64,000 nucleotides of DNA from Ulvibacterium sp965228935 (GTDB taxonomy: Bacteria > Bacteroidota > Bacteroidia > Flavobacteriales > Flavobacteriaceae): positions 2,728,001 through 2,792,000 of the forward strand of contig NZ_OZ245846.1 in NCBI RefSeq assembly GCF_965228935.1. The letters run 5' to 3'. The notes beneath the pieces were generated by a model, which was given only the letters and a program-made list of their open reading frames with translations, was not told where the DNA came from and searched no databases. Of this stretch, positions 34,688-43,283 are shown one piece after another. Position 1 is the stretch's first letter, and each line of letters starts with the position of its first letter. The position numbers were made by a program, and so were the translations under genes.

Positions 34688-35272
34688 ATGAAGACGATTC
34701 TAAAATTTACAACAGTTATTGCCCTATTGCTTGTAACAGTTACAGCTGTGGCAAAAGAACCGAAACTTAGAGTAATCAACAAGGCGAATGATAAAGCCCT
34801 TGTTTTTGAATGGGATACCCAGGAAGAAGATACCTATATTCAAATAGTGGACGCGGCAGGAAACATTATCTATTACGAAAACGTATTGAATACCGAGGTG
34901 TATACCAAAAAGTTCGATTTAAAGAACTTGGAAGAGGGAAACTACCTTTTGGAAGCTGAAAATGCCTTGAAAAAAATCACCTATACCATAAATGTTGATG
35001 ATAAGGTGGGCGTTGCAAAGCGAAAGGAAAGTGCTAAACCTGTATTCCGAAAAGTGGATGGCATGGTTTACCTTAATCTTTTGAACCTTGAAGGCAAGAA
35101 AGTCGAAATTAAGGTGTTGGATAGTGACAACCGAATGGTTTTTAAGGAAACTTTGGAAAATGAGACGCTTGTAGAAAAAGCATTCAATTTCAAAAATGCT
35201 TACGCGGGTAACTATACCGTAATCGTAAGGGATAACACTTCAGTTCATTACGAAGATATTGTTGTTAACTAA
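34688..35272 (+). CDS. Secreted protein with two Por-secretion-tail-like beta modules
   Basis: The 194-residue product has a signal peptide (about 1-22, ending VAK). Two repeated beta modules have the pattern of T9SS C-terminal folds (IQIVDAAGNIIYYENVL ... LEEGNYLLEAEN; VEIKVLDSDNRMVFKETL ... AYAGNYTVIVRD). No catalytic residues are evident. Similar small proteins occur widely in Flavobacteriia; the function is unknown. A strong terminator follows, so it is a single-gene unit. Confidence 0.8.
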   Translation: MKTILKFTTVIALLLVTVTAVAKEPKLRVINKANDKALVFEWDTQEEDTYIQIVDAAGNIIYYENVLNTEVYTKKFDLKNLEEGNYLLEAENALKKITYTINVDDKVGVAKRKESAKPVFRKVDGMVYLNLLNLEGKKVEIKVLDSDNRMVFKETLENETLVEKAFNFKNAYAGNYTVIVRDNTSVHYEDIVVN

Positions 35273-35297
35273 TTAGTTTAAGTTGAGTTGATTTTTT

Positions 35298-35331
35298 GGC
35301 CCTGAAGGTTCTTGATCCTTCGGGGCCTTTT
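35298..35331 (+). terminator. Rho-independent terminator
   Basis: An 11-bp GC-rich stem (GGCCCTGAAGG / CCTTCGGGGCC, one G-U pair) with an 8-base loop is followed by TTTT. It lies 26 bp after the stop of the secreted-protein gene. Confidence 0.9.
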
Positions 35332-35334
35332 CAT

Positions 35335-35700
35335 TTAAAAAGGCAAGTAGAGGTAAGCCCAGTACATCAATGCGAACTGCAAGGGAATACGCCAAATCAA
35401 CATCCAACGGGGAAGGCCCATGGAAGCTCTTTTATTAAAGAGCATATGAAAATGGACGGGCAAAAAAAATGTGAGCATTCCAATAATGCCATAAATGGCC
35501 AAATCTTTGGTCGTGGTAAAACATAGTGCAATCCCAAGGATAATCTCCGCTAATCCGCTCAACGTAACCAAAATTTTATGTCCCGGTAGATACGCGGGTA
35601 AAATTTGCCGATACATTTTAGGTTTTATGAAGTGCATTAGGCCGGCTACCACGTAAACAGTGGCCATAAGGTAAAGATGCCAAGGATAGGATGCCCCCAC
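35335..35700 (-). CDS. DoxX-like small membrane protein
   Basis: The 121-residue product has four hydrophobic segments in the DoxX-like layout (MATVYVVAGLMHFIKP, LVTLSGLAEIILGIALC). Translation starts at GTG 35700, which overlaps the TAG stop of the MOSC gene by one base, so the two are co-translated. Function unknown; related proteins are linked to redox or thiosulfate metabolism in some organisms. Confidence 0.87.
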   Translation of the reverse strand: MGASYPWHLYLMATVYVVAGLMHFIKPKMYRQILPAYLPGHKILVTLSGLAEIILGIALCFTTTKDLAIYGIIGMLTFFLPVHFHMLFNKRASMGLPRWMLIWRIPLQFALMYWAYLYLPF

Positions 35701-36332
35701 TACAAATATTTTTTTAAGCGTTCCCTTTTACGTTCCGGTAAGGCAGTGTTTGCAATTGCCAGTTGTAAAATATCGGGATTTTTTTTTCGCTCAAAAAGAA
35801 AGTTGAAAAATTGTTTTACGGTTAGGGGGTTTTCCGAGGCTTTTTCCAATTGCAATGTATCCCCATTTTGTACTTGCCCTTCTTCCAGGATTCGGACATA
35901 CATCCCTGAATAACCGTGATCTATAAACTGCCGCAATATGTCCTGATTGCCGAAACGGATTCCCAATTTATAGCAAGGTTCCCGAGATTGTGAAACCTGA
36001 ACCAAGGCCGTACCAATCCGAAAGATGTCCCCTATACGGATTTGGGCCTCGTCCAATCCCTCTACGGTAAGATTTTCGCCAAACATTCCCCAATCCCATT
36101 TCAAATCGGGATATAGCCCTTTCCAATAGGGGTACTGATTCGTAGAAAAAAGGTAGCATGCCTTATGGACTCCGCCATGCACCTTACGATTGGAAATGGT
36201 ATCCTTGGCAACGGATTCCTTTTCCAGGAACAAAGGTTCGGAAACCGGATATTTGTAAATGCCCGTTTGTTCCTTTCTGTTGTTCCAAATAATGGTAGTT
36301 GGCCGGCCAATATTGGTAGAAATAACATGCAT
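35700..36332 (-). CDS. MOSC domain-containing protein (YiiM-like)
   Basis: The 210-residue product is a stand-alone MOSC protein, related to the C-terminal domain of molybdenum-cofactor sulfurases. The N-part has VHGGVHKACYLFS and WGMFGENLTVEGL. The conserved cysteine is in SREPCYKLGIRF. A helical YiiM-type tail follows (NPLTVKQFFNFLF). Members reduce N-hydroxylated compounds with Moco; the exact substrate is not clear. A DoxX-like gene is coupled downstream. Confidence 0.92.
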   Translation of the reverse strand: MHVISTNIGRPTTIIWNNRKEQTGIYKYPVSEPLFLEKESVAKDTISNRKVHGGVHKACYLFSTNQYPYWKGLYPDLKWDWGMFGENLTVEGLDEAQIRIGDIFRIGTALVQVSQSREPCYKLGIRFGNQDILRQFIDHGYSGMYVRILEEGQVQNGDTLQLEKASENPLTVKQFFNFLFERKKNPDILQLAIANTALPERKRERLKKYL

Positions 36333-36343
36333 TCCCTAAAAGT

Positions 36344-36373
36344 AAAAAACCACCGTGGTTCTACGATGGTTTT
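36344..36373 (-). terminator. Terminator of the DUF6249 gene
   Basis: An 11-bp stem (AAAACCACCGT / ACGATGGTTTT, one mismatch) with a 6-base loop is followed on the minus strand by TTTTTT. It lies 30 bp after the stop of the 36403-36756 gene. Confidence 0.75.
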
Positions 36374-36402
36374 GGTCATGTTTTAACAAAATAATGGGCT
36401 TC

Positions 36403-36756
36403 CTAATCTTCCTTGTCCATTTTCTTGGTCAAAAAGAAGCCCACCAAAAGTCCTGTACCTGCCATAAGGAAAATAGATCCCGGCATAGCGATTTCCCAAT
36501 CCACATTAAGATTAGTGGCCATAATGCCACCGATGACAATCCCGGCTCCGATACCCATTAATAAAAGAGCTATGTTCAGAATAAGTATTTTCCAGACCGC
36601 TGAGGGCCTTTCCCTTTTTCCCTTAACAAAGATACTGGCATCCGCCCCTTTTTCGATAAGGGCCAAACGTTCCTTATTACGAGTGGAATAGTGTAGGTAG
36701 GTAATCGCAAAGACTACCAAAAAAAAGCTAATAGGTATTAAAATTGCTGCTGCCAT
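36403..36756 (-). CDS. DUF6249-like small membrane protein
   Basis: Start ATG 36756 (MAAAILIPISFFLVVF) is chosen over the open frame to 36870, because the extra residues read through promoter-like DNA and look random. The 117-residue product has an N-terminal membrane helix, a charged loop (HYSTRNKERLALIEKGADAS) and two more helices with Gly-rich segments. This matches the small membrane proteins that often sit beside sigma-factor genes in Flavobacteriia. It is divergent from the ECF sigma gene. Confidence 0.8.
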   Translation of the reverse strand: MAAAILIPISFFLVVFAITYLHYSTRNKERLALIEKGADASIFVKGKRERPSAVWKILILNIALLLMGIGAGIVIGGIMATNLNVDWEIAMPGSIFLMAGTGLLVGFFLTKKMDKED

Positions 36757-36914
36757 ATGATTTGTTTTTAGTTTACCCGACCTTGGGTAGTTTGATTTAT
36801 AAATACATTTGTTTGCCCATAGGACGGCCACAACTTTTTTAAGGTTACACAAAATGTAAAATTTTTTCAAAAAAGTGTAACCTCCTTCGTAACTTCAGTG
36901 TCCTATGGAGTGTC

Positions 36915-37478
36915 ATGAGCCTTCAACAAGACCAATACTATATTGATAAAGTTATCAACGGGGATACCAATGCCTTTTCGGTTTTAGTGGATAGGTACAA
37001 ATATATGGTCTATACATTGGCAGTGCGTATGGTGAAGAATAATGAAGAAGCCGAGGAGGTCGCCCAGGATACTTTCCTAAAAGTATATAAGTCCCTCCCC
37101 AGTTTCAAGGGAGATTCCAAGTTTTCTACATGGGTCTATAAGATAGCCTATAACCGTAGCTTGGATTATATAAAAAAATTGGGCAGAATTCCCGAAACGG
37201 CATTAATAGAGGAATATGCAGAACATAATAGGACGAGTCTGGCAAGTGCTATTGACCAATTTGAAATTGACGAACGGAAAGAAACGATTAAAAGAGCCAT
37301 GCAGGAACTACCGGCCGATTATGCTACAATACTTACCTTGCACTATTTTGAAGAGCTTTCCCTAAAGGAGATTTCCAAAATAATGGACGCAAGTCCCGAC
37401 ACACTGAAGGTGAAGTTATTCAGGGCCAGAAAACGACTGGGCGGAATTTTAAAGGATAGATTGCAAGAGAAAATTTGA
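36915..37478 (+). CDS. RNA polymerase sigma factor, ECF (sigma-70) family
   Basis: The 187-residue product has region 2 (AFSVLVDRYKYMVYTLAVRM, EEVAQDTFLKVYKSL, FSTWVYKIAYNRSLDYIK) and region 4 (LPADYATILTLHYFEELSLK with the helix-turn-helix EISKIMDASPDTLKVKLFRA). It directs RNA polymerase to a stress or envelope regulon that cannot be named from sequence. The next gene, 7 bp on, encodes a membrane protein likely to be its anti-sigma partner. Confidence 0.95.
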   Translation: MSLQQDQYYIDKVINGDTNAFSVLVDRYKYMVYTLAVRMVKNNEEAEEVAQDTFLKVYKSLPSFKGDSKFSTWVYKIAYNRSLDYIKKLGRIPETALIEEYAEHNRTSLASAIDQFEIDERKETIKRAMQELPADYATILTLHYFEELSLKEISKIMDASPDTLKVKLFRARKRLGGILKDRLQEKI

Positions 37479-37485
37479 AGAAACC

Positions 37486-37905
37486 ATGGAAAAGGACGAA
37501 AACAAAGAACTGGAAGCTTTTTATAAAAAGATAATCAAGGAATCCGGATTGGAAGAACCCCCCGCCAATTTTACGGCCTCGGTCATCTCCAAAATTCAAA
37601 AAGATGTTCAAAAGGCGGAAATATTTTCGTATCGTCCCTTAATTCCGCGTTATGTATGGTGGATTTCCGCAATTTTGTTGGCCATTTTCTTTGGCTATAC
37701 CTTTCTCGAACACGAGAATTTAGGATTAATCGACCTGCCCAAATGGAACCTGGATTTTTTCAGTATGGAGAGATTCGTTGAAGTATTGAATAATTTTAGG
37801 CTTCCGGATGCATTGGTCTATGGATCCTTAAGTTTGGCCATTTTTATCTCGCTACAGGCCTATTTATTAAAAACACATTGGAATAAACGATTTATCATTG
37901 AATAA
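37486..37905 (+). CDS. Probable anti-sigma factor membrane protein
   Basis: The 139-residue product has a soluble N-terminal part (about 1-55: FYKKIIKESGLEEPPANFTASVISKI), one membrane helix (about 57-75) and a second hydrophobic stretch near the end. The soluble part followed by a helix, and the position 7 bp after an ECF sigma gene, fit a membrane anti-sigma factor. No zinc-binding ZAS motif is visible, so the role rests on context. Confidence 0.7.
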   Translation: MEKDENKELEAFYKKIIKESGLEEPPANFTASVISKIQKDVQKAEIFSYRPLIPRYVWWISAILLAIFFGYTFLEHENLGLIDLPKWNLDFFSMERFVEVLNNFRLPDALVYGSLSLAIFISLQAYLLKTHWNKRFIIE

Positions 37906-38039
37906 TTGCTCTCGTTCTTTTAAATTATTCAATAAGTAGGTTCATGAGGCATTGACCATATGGAATTTATAGAATCCGTTAATTGGTAAATTCAATCCAG
38001 AACCGTACCTTGTTTGGACTAAAATGCGAAGATTTCAGA

Positions 38040-38903
38040 ATGAAAAGAAGACAGTTTTTGACAAAAAGTGGTAAAGGAATGGTATCATTGGCCGCAATGT
38101 CACAAATCCCATATACTTCCTTTGCCATGGAAAGTACCGGGATGGTCAAACAACCTATCGGTTTTCAGTCCTATGTGCTTCGGGAGGACATAGGAAAGGA
38201 TATTACCAAGACCTTAAGGGAAATGGTGGGGTTTGGCTATGAACATGTAGAAATGTGTTCCCCATCAGGTTATAAGGGACCTTTTGAACCGCTTGCAAAA
38301 TATTCTGGAACGGAATTAAAAAAAATAATTTCGGATACCGGAATTCAATGTTACAGCAGTCATTTTACCTTTAGGGAAATGCGAACCAATCTGGAGGAAC
38401 GCATAGATTTTGCCAACCAATTGGGCCTAAAGCATTTTGTCTGTTCCGGAGGGTTGGATGCCCCTACATTGGATGAGGTAAAACGAAAATGTGCGGAATT
38501 GAACGAAATGGGAAGAAAGATAAAGGCCGGTGGCCTAGTAGCGGGATACCACAATCATAATGTAGAGTTTGAGCACGAGTTCGATGGAAGACCGGAATAC
38601 GATATCCTAATGGAGGAGTTGGATCCCGACCTTGTGAAAATGCAATTTCAGACCGCTGTTATTACTTTGGGGTATAAGGCGGCTACCTATTTTGAAAAGT
38701 ATCCGGGAAGGTTTATATCGGCCCATCTTCAGGATTATTCACCTAAGGATACCACCAAGGAAGTTGTCCTGGGGAAGGGTATTACGGATTGGAAGGAATT
38801 TTTTAGGGCTTCAAAAAAGGGAGGACTGGAAGTAGTCTATGTAGAAATGGAATCCAACCCCGGAACGCTCGAAGGAAGTGTTGCCTATTTAAAGAATCTG
38901 TAA
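38040..38903 (+). CDS. Secreted sugar phosphate isomerase/epimerase-type TIM barrel protein
   Basis: Start ATG 38040 gives a twin-arginine-type signal (MKRRQFLTKSGKGMVSLAAM); the frame opens at 37983. The 287-residue product is of the xylose-isomerase-like TIM-barrel (AP endonuclease 2) family, with FGYEHVEMCSP, GYHNHNVEFE and HLQDYSP as likely metal-site segments. It probably acts on a sugar or polyol in the periplasm. Export of a folded, metal-loaded enzyme would explain the Tat signal. Substrate unknown. Confidence 0.88.
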   Translation: MKRRQFLTKSGKGMVSLAAMSQIPYTSFAMESTGMVKQPIGFQSYVLREDIGKDITKTLREMVGFGYEHVEMCSPSGYKGPFEPLAKYSGTELKKIISDTGIQCYSSHFTFREMRTNLEERIDFANQLGLKHFVCSGGLDAPTLDEVKRKCAELNEMGRKIKAGGLVAGYHNHNVEFEHEFDGRPEYDILMEELDPDLVKMQFQTAVITLGYKAATYFEKYPGRFISAHLQDYSPKDTTKEVVLGKGITDWKEFFRASKKGGLEVVYVEMESNPGTLEGSVAYLKNL

Positions 38904-39039
38904 AGCCTAACCATTTACTTTTCAATACGATTGGCCATCAAGAAAGGAACCATAAGTTAAGCGAATATTCTTTTTTCATAGGGTTGTTGAATCGAGTACT
39001 TCTTCAGTCCCTCTTGGTAACTGATTTAAAGATGCTGTA

Positions 39040-40218
39040 TTACTTCACGGAAAATCGAAATGAGGTCTCAGAAGTATACTTTTCCCCGGGATTTAGCACC
39101 ACGGAAGGAAAATCCGGTTTGTTGGGAGAATCGGGATAGTGCTGCGTTTCCAGACAGAAACCGGTTCTTTGGGCATAAAAACCACCCCCTTTTTTAGGCA
39201 ACGTACCATCCAAGAAATTGCTGGTGTAAAATTGAACTCCCGGCTCCGTGGAAAAGACTTCCATGACCCGTCCACTTTTAGGATGGTATACCTTTGCTAT
39301 GGATCGCAAACCGGTATCTTGCCCGTTCAATACCCAGCAATGATCATACCCTATACCTATTTTCAATTGTTCGTGATCTTTTTCGATGTCTGCACCAATG
39401 ATTTTGGGAGTTGTAAAATCGAAAGGCGTGCCTTTCACCGGGGCCAATTCCCCCAAAGGAATCAATTCGTTATCTACAGGAAGATAATGGTCTGCATTGA
39501 GCATCATCTCATGATCTAATATGGTCCTTGAAAAATCCCCTGAAAGATTAAAATACGAATGCTGGGTCAAGTTTACTATGGTCGTTTTGTCCGTGGTTGC
39601 CTCATAAAGCACCTTAAGGGTGTCATCATTGGTCAAGGTATAGGTGACCAACACATCAAGATTTCCGGGATAGCCCTCTTCCATGTCCTTACTGGCATAG
39701 GACAGTTTTAGGGCAACAAAATCCTCGCCCTTTTTCTGGGATGCCTTCCAAACTACTTTGTCGAACCCCTTTTCCCCACCATGTAGATGGTTTTCCCCAT
39801 TATTTTTGGCCAAGGAATACTCTACATCGTTCAGGGTAAACTTGGCGTCCGCGATCCGGTTTCCATATCGGCCTACGAGGGCTCCAAAGAATGGATTTTT
39901 CTCCAAATAAAGTTCCAATGAATCGTAGCCTAGGACAACGTTTTCCAAATCCCCTTGTTTGTTGGGAACTTTTAGGGAAGTAATAATACCGCCATAGGTA
40001 ATGATGTCCACGGTTACCCCATTGCTGTTCCTTAATGTATAAAGATCAACGCTTTCGCCTTCTGGCGTAGTACCATATTCACTTTTTTGTATGATCGGTG
40101 TGTCTTTCAATTCTTTGGAAATGGATGGCTCTTTCTTCTTTTCCGTTTTACAATTGAAATTTAAAAGGGCCAAACTCAATAGTAAAAAACAACAAAGGTA
40201 TTTATTGCAGGAAAACAT
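39040..40218 (-). CDS. galM: Aldose 1-epimerase (galactose mutarotase), lipoprotein
   Basis: It interconverts alpha and beta anomers of aldoses. The 392-residue product has a lipoprotein signal with lipobox LNFNC, so it is anchored in the envelope. Substrate-site residues are visible: GRYGNRIADAKF, NGENHLHGGEKGFD, the catalytic His in NLTQHSYFNLSG, and the catalytic Glu in TGFCLETQHYPDSPN. An outer location fits breakdown of external polysaccharides. It is a single-gene unit. Confidence 0.93.
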   Translation of the reverse strand: MFSCNKYLCCFLLLSLALLNFNCKTEKKKEPSISKELKDTPIIQKSEYGTTPEGESVDLYTLRNSNGVTVDIITYGGIITSLKVPNKQGDLENVVLGYDSLELYLEKNPFFGALVGRYGNRIADAKFTLNDVEYSLAKNNGENHLHGGEKGFDKVVWKASQKKGEDFVALKLSYASKDMEEGYPGNLDVLVTYTLTNDDTLKVLYEATTDKTTIVNLTQHSYFNLSGDFSRTILDHEMMLNADHYLPVDNELIPLGELAPVKGTPFDFTTPKIIGADIEKDHEQLKIGIGYDHCWVLNGQDTGLRSIAKVYHPKSGRVMEVFSTEPGVQFYTSNFLDGTLPKKGGGFYAQRTGFCLETQHYPDSPNKPDFPSVVLNPGEKYTSETSFRFSVK

Positions 40219-40278
40219 CTATGGCTAAATTAAATAGGTTGAACATAATTTAACGAAAGATAGCGTTTATCGGGCAAT

Positions 40279-40322
40279 AAAAAACCGCCTGTTTCAACAA
40301 TCACGTAAACAGGGCGGTTTTT
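40279..40322 (-). terminator. Terminator of htpG
   Basis: A long stem AAAAACCGCCTGTTT / AAACAGGGCGGTTTTT (one bulged G) with a 12-base loop ends in T-runs on both strands. On the minus strand it follows the htpG stop by 29 bp. Confidence 0.85.
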
Positions 40323-40351
40323 GATATTTCTATAGTCCTAATTTCCTAGGG

Positions 40352-42238
40352 TTATTTTACCATCTCATAACTACGTTTTATAAAGTTGGTCAATTCCTCA
40401 CCTTTAAGGAGTCCTTTTGAAAGTCTGGCCAAATCAACGGATTGGTTGATTAAGCGCTCCCTTTTCTTAGCCGTTTTGGTGTTCAGGATTTCACTTACGA
40501 GTTCGTGATTGGTGTTTACGATAAGGTTGTACATTTCCGGCATGTTGCCCATACCGAACATGCCACCTCCCCCGGTCTGTTGCATTTCCTTCATCCGCCG
40601 CATAAACTCGGGTTCCGTAATGATAAAGGGTGATGCATCGCTATCCATGGGTTCCAGTTGAACGGTATACTTTTTGTCCTCTAGCACCTCTTCCAAATTC
40701 GTCTTGAGTTTTTCCTTCTCCTCGTCGGATAACTTGGAAATTTGCGTATCCTCCTTTTTGATAAGATTGTCCAAATGATCGGCATCTACACGGGCAAAGG
40801 AAAGCTTCTCTTTGGAAGTCTCCAGTTTCTGCATAAGGTGGGAAATGATCGGCGAATCCAATAACAGCACTTCATAGCCCTTGGCTTTGGCCGCTTCAAT
40901 ATAACTATGTTGCTCCTCTCGGTTCGATGCATAGAGCAGTACCAGTTTTTCGTCCTTGTCCGTCTGGTTGGCCTTTACTTTTTCCTGAAGTTCCTCAAAA
41001 GTGTAATAGTTGTCATCCACTGTTGGATAAAGCGCAAATTTCTCGGCTTTTTCAAAGAATTTATCTTCGGACAACATGCCGTATTCGATAACGATTTTAA
41101 TATCGTTCCATTTCTTCTCAAATTCCTCGCGGTCGTTTTTAAAGAGCGAGTTCAATTTATCGGCCACTTTTCGGGTGATGTAGGAGGATATTTTCTTAAC
41201 GGCCCCATCTGCCTGTAGGTAAGACCGGGATACGTTCAATGGAATGTCCGGAGAGTCTATGACCCCTCTAAGCATGGTGAGGAACTCAGGAACGATTCCC
41301 TCCACATTATCTGTAACGAACACTTGGTTTTGATAGAGTTGTATACGATCCTTTTGAATATTCAGATCGTTGGTCAACTTTGGAAAATACAATATTCCCG
41401 TAAGGTTGAACGGATAATCCACATTTAAATGGATATGGAACAAAGGCTCCTCAAATTGCATGGGGTATAGTTCCCTATAAAACTCTTTATAATCCTTATC
41501 CTCCAAGTCTGTGGGCTGCTTGGTCCAAGCGGGATTGGGATTGTTCACAATATTATCTACCTCCTGGGTAGGGGCGGGATCGTCCTCCTTGGCATCCTCC
41601 GGCTTTGGTAAGGTTTCTGTGCGCGTCCCGAATTTTATCGGGATGGGCATAAACTTATTGTACTTGCGCAGCAGCTCGCTTATCCTGTTATCCTCAAGAA
41701 ACTCGGTGGAATCCTCGGCAATATGCAGAATGATTTCCGTGCCTCTTTCTTCCCGTTTTCCTTCCTTTAAACTAAACTCCGGGGAACCGTCACAGGTCCA
41801 GTGCACAGCGGGTTCATCTTGGTAGCTTTTGGTAATGATCTCCACTTTGTCCGCCACCATAAAGGAAGAATAGAATCCCAATCCAAAGTGGCCTATGATG
41901 CCTGCGTCTTTTTCGGCATCCTTATATTTGCCCAAGAACTCCTCCGCACCGGAGAAGGCAACTTCATTAATATATTTTTTGACCTCTTCCTCGGTCATCC
42001 CAATACCCTGATCAGTAATATGAAGCTTTTTTCCTTCCTTGTCTACCTTTACCTCAATAATGGGGCTTCCGTATTCCACTTTGGCTTCGCCAATTGCGGC
42101 TAGGTGCCTTAGCTTTAATGTTGCATCCGTTGCATTGGAAATCAGCTCCCTAAGAAATATCTCGTGATCGCTGTACAAGAATTTTTTTATGAGCGGAAAG
42201 ATGTTCTCTACTGAAACATTGATCTTACCTGTTGCCAT
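40352..42238 (-). CDS. htpG: Molecular chaperone HtpG (Hsp90)
   Basis: This is the cytoplasmic ATP-dependent Hsp90 chaperone. The preferred start is ATG 42238 (MATGKINVSVENIFPL); ATG 42244 would add two residues. The GHKL ATPase motifs are present (ELISNATDAT, ITDQGIGMTEEE, GHFGLGFYSSFMVAD, RGTEIILH), as are Hsp90 middle-domain signatures (FDSPDIPLNVSRSYLQ-type region) and a GGGMFGMGNMPEM segment in the C-domain. The 628-residue length is typical. Three GACA repeats lie upstream. Confidence 0.96.
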   Translation of the reverse strand: MATGKINVSVENIFPLIKKFLYSDHEIFLRELISNATDATLKLRHLAAIGEAKVEYGSPIIEVKVDKEGKKLHITDQGIGMTEEEVKKYINEVAFSGAEEFLGKYKDAEKDAGIIGHFGLGFYSSFMVADKVEIITKSYQDEPAVHWTCDGSPEFSLKEGKREERGTEIILHIAEDSTEFLEDNRISELLRKYNKFMPIPIKFGTRTETLPKPEDAKEDDPAPTQEVDNIVNNPNPAWTKQPTDLEDKDYKEFYRELYPMQFEEPLFHIHLNVDYPFNLTGILYFPKLTNDLNIQKDRIQLYQNQVFVTDNVEGIVPEFLTMLRGVIDSPDIPLNVSRSYLQADGAVKKISSYITRKVADKLNSLFKNDREEFEKKWNDIKIVIEYGMLSEDKFFEKAEKFALYPTVDDNYYTFEELQEKVKANQTDKDEKLVLLYASNREEQHSYIEAAKAKGYEVLLLDSPIISHLMQKLETSKEKLSFARVDADHLDNLIKKEDTQISKLSDEEKEKLKTNLEEVLEDKKYTVQLEPMDSDASPFIITEPEFMRRMKEMQQTGGGGMFGMGNMPEMYNLIVNTNHELVSEILNTKTAKKRERLINQSVDLARLSKGLLKGEELTNFIKRSYEMVK

Positions 42239-42297
42239 TGTCATATATTTTTTTGCAGTTAATGGTAATCAGGCAGTCAAAAAAAATACCATACTAC

Positions 42298-42317
42298 GAC
42301 AGAGTGACAAACTGACA
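42298..42317 (-). promoter_or_regulatory. Three 8-bp-spaced GACA (TGTC) repeats upstream of htpG
   Basis: GACA occurs at 42298-42301, 42306-42309 and 42314-42317, exactly 8 bp apart. On the htpG strand this reads TGTCAGTTTGTCACTCTGTC. It sits 54-79 bp before the htpG start. Spaced TGTC/TGACA motifs upstream of a chaperone gene suggest a heat-shock element; this role is inferred. Confidence 0.45.
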
Positions 42318-42362
42318 TATTGAAGGCTTCGAGATTTTAACACAAACTTTAACATCTATTTT

Positions 42363-42404
42363 GTTTAATTTATTTTATAAATAATTAAACGTTTTTTATC
42401 TTTG
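42363..42404 (+). promoter_or_regulatory. Candidate promoter and operator of the TetR-AarF operon
   Basis: GTTTAATTTATTT (42363-42375) and AAATAATTAAAC (42379-42390) form a near-perfect inverted repeat with one extra T. Seven bases on is TATCTTTG (42397-42404), a full match to the -7 box TAnnTTTG. A TetR-family regulator is encoded downstream, and such regulators bind palindromes overlapping their own promoters. No clear -33 TTTG is present. Confidence 0.5.
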
Positions 42405-42486
42405 TTTGTGATTAGGAAGAAAAATTGCTATGAGGATTTTAATTCTATAATCACGTTTGATTATTTATTGGTTAGGTTGTTTGAAA

Positions 42487-42517
42487 ACGTGCGCTCTTTT
42501 GAGGGCACGTTTTTTTT
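42487..42517 (+). terminator. Intrinsic terminator in the leader of the TetR-like gene
   Basis: ACGTGCGCTC pairs with GAGGGCACGT (9 of 10 bases) around a TTTT loop, and seven T follow. It starts 83 bp after the candidate -7 box at 42397 and ends 79 bp before the ATG at 42596. It would stop transcription before the gene, making either an attenuated leader or a short RNA of about 105 nt. The 357-bp gap between htpG and this gene otherwise holds no gene. Confidence 0.75.
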
Positions 42518-42595
42518 CAGGGAAGAGATTTCGTATTCCATTAACACAAATTCAAATCCTGTAACAGTACCTTTATATATCATAAACACAAAACG

Positions 42596-43255
42596 ATGGC
42601 AACGAAGACAAAGAGCAAGAAAAGATCGAAAGACGAAATTATAGCGTTGTATATGGATTATGTATTGGAACACGAATCGGTTCCAAAATCCATATATAAA
42701 TTTTGTAAGACCAATGGTATCGAGGAAGGAGAGTTCTATACGTATTTCGGTTCCCTGGAAGGATTGCAAAAGGGCGTATGGGAACAGTTCTACGCAAAAA
42801 CCGAAAACTTGATCCAAGAAAACAAGGAATACGGGCAATTTTCCAATCGGGAAAAAATGCTCACCTTTTTCTACTCCTTTTTTGAATTATTGACCTTAAA
42901 TAGAAGTTATGTCCTTTTCGCCCTTAAGCAGGATAGTCGTCCGTTAAAGAATTTGGAGCAGCTAAAGGGGCTTAGAAGGCATATCAAGGAATTTGCAAAA
43001 GATCTTATTGAGGACGGTAACTCCGAAAAGTCCCTTAAGATTACAAAACATAATCCCCAACTGTTTTCCGAAGGTGCTTGGCTGCAATTTTTGTTTATTC
43101 TAAGGTTTTGGGTGAACGACGAGTCAGCAGGATTCGAAAAGACCGATATGGCCATCGAAAAATCCATCAACACCATTTTTGATGTATTTGATAATACGCC
43201 GCTGGAAAACATTGTGGATTTTGGAAAATTCCTCTATAAAGAGACCTTTGCGTAA
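42596..43255 (+). CDS. TetR/AcrR-type transcriptional regulator
   Basis: The 219-residue product has an N-terminal helix-turn-helix in TetR style (DEIIALYMDYVLEHESVPKS, FCKTNGIEEGEFYTYFGSLE) and a helical C-terminal domain (LTFFYSFFELLTLNRSYVLFAL, WLQFLFILRFWVND). The AarF-type kinase gene starts 28 bp downstream, so the two form a unit, as is common in Flavobacteriia. The ligand is unknown. Confidence 0.87.
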   Translation: MATKTKSKKRSKDEIIALYMDYVLEHESVPKSIYKFCKTNGIEEGEFYTYFGSLEGLQKGVWEQFYAKTENLIQENKEYGQFSNREKMLTFFYSFFELLTLNRSYVLFALKQDSRPLKNLEQLKGLRRHIKEFAKDLIEDGNSEKSLKITKHNPQLFSEGAWLQFLFILRFWVNDESAGFEKTDMAIEKSINTIFDVFDNTPLENIVDFGKFLYKETFA

Positions 43256-43283
43256 TATATTTTAATAAACAGATAGGCTGCTT

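Noticed and set aside
42402..42644. 80-residue frame overlapping the TetR-like start
   Set aside because: It runs through a strong terminator hairpin and overlaps the real gene in another frame.
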